Assembly (NCBI GenBank): GCA_023392395.1
Contig: JAEVZE010000457.1
Location: forward strand, 1 to 6,834
Direction: 5' to 3'
Length of the DNA stretch: 6,834 nucleotides
From: Bacillota bacterium
GTDB taxonomy: Bacteria > Bacillota > Clostridia > Christensenellales > Aristaeellaceae
Of the stretch, positions 5,147 to 6,834 are shown in pieces. Position 1 is the stretch's first letter; each line of letters opens with the position of its first letter. The position numbers and the translations under genes are program-made. The notes beneath the pieces were generated by a model. That model made no database searches. It was given only the letters and a program-made list of their open reading frames with translations, and had not been told where the DNA came from.

Positions 5147-6055
5147 TCAGCGACAATCCGCTGGCTCTTGTAAGTCGCGCACGTTTTGTATATCGGTAGC
5201 GGCGAAGACAACGCCCGCAATCATGAGGCCCAGCGCGATCCAGAAGGGCGTCCCCGGCACGTTGCGGAAGATCAGAAACGACAGCGTCATGCCGATGAAG
5301 GGGGCGACGGCGTAGTAGGCGCTGGTCTTGGCGGCCCCCAGCGAGCGCTGCGCGCAGACGTAGAAGTAGATGCTCAGCCCATAGGCCACAAACCCCAGCG
5401 CCAACGCACCCAGGACGGCAAGGAAGTCGCTCGCTGCTTCGCCCAGGGCCAGCGCGATGATCAGGTTGCCCAGCCCGGAACCTGCGCCCTTGATGGCCAC
5501 GATCTTCATGGGGTCCTTGCTTGACAGCATCCTGGTGCAGTTGTTTTCAAATCCCCAGCAGGCGCAGGCCAGCAGCACCAGGGCCGAACCGGCCGAGAAG
5601 CGCAGACTGCCGAAATCCTCAAAGGACAGGATGGCGCTGGACAGCGTGATCAGCGCGATGGCCAGCCATAGCCTCCGCGAGACGGCCTCGCCAAAGAAGA
5701 GCATCGCGGCCAGCGCCGTGATCACGATCTCGAAATTGTTCAGCAGCGAGGTGTTCGCCGCCGTCGTCTGCTTCAGCCCCAGCATCAGAAGAACCGGGGC
5801 GGCCATATCCAGGACGATCATCCAGACGGCATAGGGGCGTTCCGCCTTGGCCAGGCGGAACGGTTGCCCGGCCTCAGGCCGGCTTTTGAACGCACCGACG
5901 GCCGCCATGCCCAGCCCCGCGCCCAGGTAGAGCAGCGAAGCCATCAGCGTTTCCGGGAGTTTTCCCAGCAGCAGCTTGGAGAGCGGCGCGCTGAGCGCGT
6001 AGAGCGCCGCGGCCAGCAACGCGCAGCCGGCCGCCGTCCATGAACGTTTGTGCAT
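5147..6055 (-). CDS. EamA/DMT-superfamily transporter, 10 TM
   Basis: A 302-aa very hydrophobic inner-membrane protein in two halves of about five membrane spans each, as in EamA (drug/metabolite transporter) proteins. The N-terminal WTAAGCALLAAALYALSAPL is a typical first EamA helix. LKQTTAANTSLLNNFEIVIT (the conserved loop and helix 4 entry) and FFGE follow in the first half. Equivalent elements in the second half include LGAAKTSAYYAVAPFIG. Such proteins usually export metabolites, amino acids or nucleosides; the substrate here is unknown. The start ATG has AGGGA (6063-6067 on the plus-strand numbering) 7 nt upstream. Only 10 nt separate it from the csoR-like stop, and the binding site overlaps that stop, so the two genes are an operon and are probably coupled. 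Expression should follow the upstream metal-sensing repressor. Confidence 0.88.
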   Translation of the reverse strand: MHKRSWTAAGCALLAAALYALSAPLSKLLLGKLPETLMASLLYLGAGLGMAAVGAFKSRPEAGQPFRLAKAERPYAVWMIVLDMAAPVLLMLGLKQTTAANTSLLNNFEIVITALAAMLFFGEAVSRRLWLAIALITLSSAILSFEDFGSLRFSAGSALVLLACACWGFENNCTRMLSSKDPMKIVAIKGAGSGLGNLIIALALGEAASDFLAVLGALALGFVAYGLSIYFYVCAQRSLGAAKTSAYYAVAPFIGMTLSFLIFRNVPGTPFWIALGLMIAGVVFAATDIQNVRDLQEPADCR

Positions 6056-6065
6056 GTTCGATTCC

Positions 6066-6350
6066 CTACTTCAAAAACTGATCCAGCGCCCTGGACAGAT
6101 CTTCCATGGCCCTGCCGCCGCCCTCTGCGGAGGCGCCCAGTACGCAGTGCTCGATATGGTCGGTCAGGATCATCTTTCCGACCTTGCGCAGCGCGGATTG
6201 CACGGCGGCCAGCTGAATCAAAACCTCGCTGCAGTCCCTGTCCTCCTGCACCATCTGCTTGCCCGCTTCCAGGTGCCCGACGGCTCTGGCCAGGCGGTTG
6301 ACGACCGCCCGGGTTGCATGGTGCTGGTGTTCGTGTGTTTCGCCTTGCAT
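6066..6350 (-). CDS. csoR: CsoR-family metal-responsive repressor
   Basis: A 94-aa all-helical repressor of the CsoR/RcnR/FrmR family (DUF156). The core CSEVLIQLAAVQSALRKVGK and DHIEHCV hold Cys40, His65 and Cys69. The 25- and 4-residue spacings match the Cys-His-Cys Cu(I) ligand set of CsoR; FrmR and RcnR lack the third Cys, and the persulfide sensor CstR lacks the His. A His-rich N-terminus (HEHQHH, 6-11) might give extra metal ligands. The start is the ATG at 6350, 6 nt after a GGGGGGG binding site; an in-frame TTG at 6383 lies inside the promoter. The gene leads an operon with an EamA transporter and is preceded by a G-tract palindrome that fits autorepression. No copper ATPase or CopZ-like gene is in view. 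The csoR symbol rests on the ligand pattern; copper specificity is inferred. Confidence 0.9.
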   Translation of the reverse strand: MQGETHEHQHHATRAVVNRLARAVGHLEAGKQMVQEDRDCSEVLIQLAAVQSALRKVGKMILTDHIEHCVLGASAEGGGRAMEDLSRALDQFLK

Positions 6351-6351
6351 C

Positions 6352-6374
6352 AATATCCCCCCCTGGGGGATATT
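6352..6374. promoter_or_regulatory. CsoR-type operator
   Basis: AATATCCCCC (6352-6361) and GGGGGATATT (6365-6374) are perfect 10-bp complements around CCT. G-tract dyads with AT-rich flanks are the known operator form of CsoR-family repressors. On the minus strand this site overlaps the -10 box, covers the predicted transcription start, and contains the ribosome binding site of the csoR-like gene. Metal-free repressor bound here should block the operon fully. Confidence 0.85.
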
Positions 6375-6400
6375 ATCGCACAAAACCGCGGCACTTTCAA
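6372..6400 (-). promoter_or_regulatory. Promoter of the csoR-transporter operon
   Basis: On the minus strand, TTGAAA (6400-6395), a 17-nt spacer and GATAAT (6377-6372) form a sigma-A promoter, with TG one base before the -10 (extended -10). The last three bases of the -10 box belong to the G-tract operator. The predicted start near 6365 leaves a leader of about 15 nt. Confidence 0.85.
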
Positions 6401-6494
6401 GGCCAACTCACGAAAATCCGGCGTCGGGCGCTGAAGACGGGCTTGCCGGATGAAGCGCGTTTTACCGCGAGGGCGCGCGGCTATTTCTCCTTAC
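6401..6494. other. Divergent intergenic segment with no recognised element
   Basis: This is the middle of the roughly 340-bp gap between the csoR-like and ABC transporter genes. I see no gene, promoter or dyad here. Open frames crossing it have no ribosome binding site and no family features. Confidence 0.5.
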
Positions 6495-6532
6495 GCAAAT
6501 CTCGGAAAATGCGTGCAAATCCCGGGAATTGC
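6495..6532 (+). repeat. Two tandem 18-bp near-repeats upstream of the ABC gene promoter
   Basis: GCAAATCTCGGAAAATGC (6495-6512) and GCAAATCCCGGGAATTGC (6515-6532) match at 15 of 18 bases, and their starts are exactly 20 bp apart, about two helical turns. The second copy is itself a near-perfect dyad (8 of 9 pairs). The pair ends 4 bp before the -35 box at 6537, a position typical of activator sites; a repressor is also possible. No known regulator was matched. Confidence 0.6.
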
Positions 6533-6536
6533 TTCC

Positions 6537-6565
6537 TTGACAGAAGCTCTGGAAAGTTCTATGAT
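6537..6565 (+). promoter_or_regulatory. Promoter of the ABC transporter gene
   Basis: TTGACA (6537-6542), a 17-nt spacer and TATGAT (6560-6565) form a strong sigma-A promoter. The predicted start is near 6572, leaving a leader of about 115 nt before the ATG at 6688. That leader has only a weak 4-bp hairpin (6616-6629) and no riboswitch that I recognise. Confidence 0.83.
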
Positions 6566-6687
6566 GCAACCATGTGCCGCAAGGAACCGGGCGGCTGTCG
6601 ACGTTTCCAAATCAAACGGTCTTTTCCGTCATGAAACCAGCGAATTGCAGCTTCTTGCTTACACAGGATCGGATGGAGGAGCAGTCC

Positions 6688-6834
6688 ATGACCGCAATTC
6701 ACGTTTCCCACCTGCACAAATCCTTTGAATACTACAAAAAAGAGGCGGGCCTGAGAAGTTCGCTGAGGAACCTCATCCGCCGGGAAAAGCTGTCGAAGGA
6801 CGCGGTGGGGGACATTTCCTTTGACATTGAGGCG
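6688..6834 (+). CDS. ABC transporter ATP-binding protein, N-terminus (partial)
   Basis: Forty-nine codons of a gene that continues past the right edge. The sequence has the usual ATPase opening (IHVSHLHKSF, 4-13), then a longer YYKKEAGLRSSLRNLIRREK insertion, then AVGDISFDIE just before where Walker A should come. This extended N-terminus resembles the COG4586-type ATPases, which pair with ABC-2 type membrane proteins of unknown substrate. The start is supported by GGAGGAG (6675-6681), 6 nt upstream. Walker A, the signature motif and Walker B all lie outside the window, so activity cannot be judged. The partner permease genes would be expected just downstream. Confidence 0.85.
   Translation, partial: MTAIHVSHLHKSFEYYKKEAGLRSSLRNLIRREKLSKDAVGDISFDIEA

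Noticed and set aside
6616..6629. Small ACGG/CCGT hairpin in the ABC gene leader
   Set aside because: A 4-bp stem is expected by chance and no T-run or aptamer-like structure accompanies it.
6450..6728. 92-codon open frame on the plus strand before the ABC gene
   Set aside because: It crosses the tandem repeats, the promoter and the true ABC start in another frame, and has no ribosome binding site.

Overview
The window looks like ordinary chromosomal DNA from a GC-rich member of the Bacillota, probably a gut-type Clostridia lineage. The reasons are strong GGAGG-type ribosome binding sites before nearly every gene, sigma-A style promoters with 17-bp spacers, hairpin-plus-T-run terminators, and the protein families present (GntR/UTRA, CsoR, FGGY kinase, ABC-2 type ATPase). 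The taxonomic call is inference. I see no rRNA, tRNA, CRISPR array, transposase, integrase or phage gene.

Positions 1-5049 are a plus-strand carbohydrate (or sugar-acid) catabolic locus. It holds the last codons of an unidentified upstream gene, an AllA-like cupin protein, a class II ketose-bisphosphate aldolase, a 267-bp hairpin-rich gap, an FGGY sugar kinase, a GntR/UTRA repressor with its own promoter, a terminator, and a DapA/NanA-family class I aldolase (or dehydratase) with its own near-consensus promoter and a TTG start. A plausible flow is: substrate is oxidised or isomerised, phosphorylated by the FGGY kinase, and split by the class II aldolase into dihydroxyacetone phosphate and an aldehyde. 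The DapA-like enzyme would handle a 2-keto(-3-deoxy) acid branch that yields pyruvate. The GntR/UTRA protein would sense a pathway intermediate. The substrate cannot be read from sequence alone.

Positions 5058-5099 are a 42-nt perfect palindrome lying between convergent genes, read here as a bidirectional terminator. Beyond it, on the minus strand, is a two-gene operon: a CsoR-type metal-responsive repressor (6350 to 6066) and a 10-TM EamA/DMT transporter (6055 to 5147). Its promoter is clear, and a perfect inverted repeat of the CsoR-operator type covers the -10 box, the predicted transcription start and the ribosome binding site. Divergent from it, a TTGACA-N17-TATGAT promoter preceded by two 18-bp tandem near-repeats drives an ABC transporter ATPase gene that runs off the right edge.

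Nothing here proves an undescribed system. The points most worth following are the CsoR-EamA pairing with its compact operator, a probably leaderless gntR mRNA, the run of hairpins before the kinase, the tandem sites before the ABC gene, and the unusual enzyme mix of the catabolic cluster.
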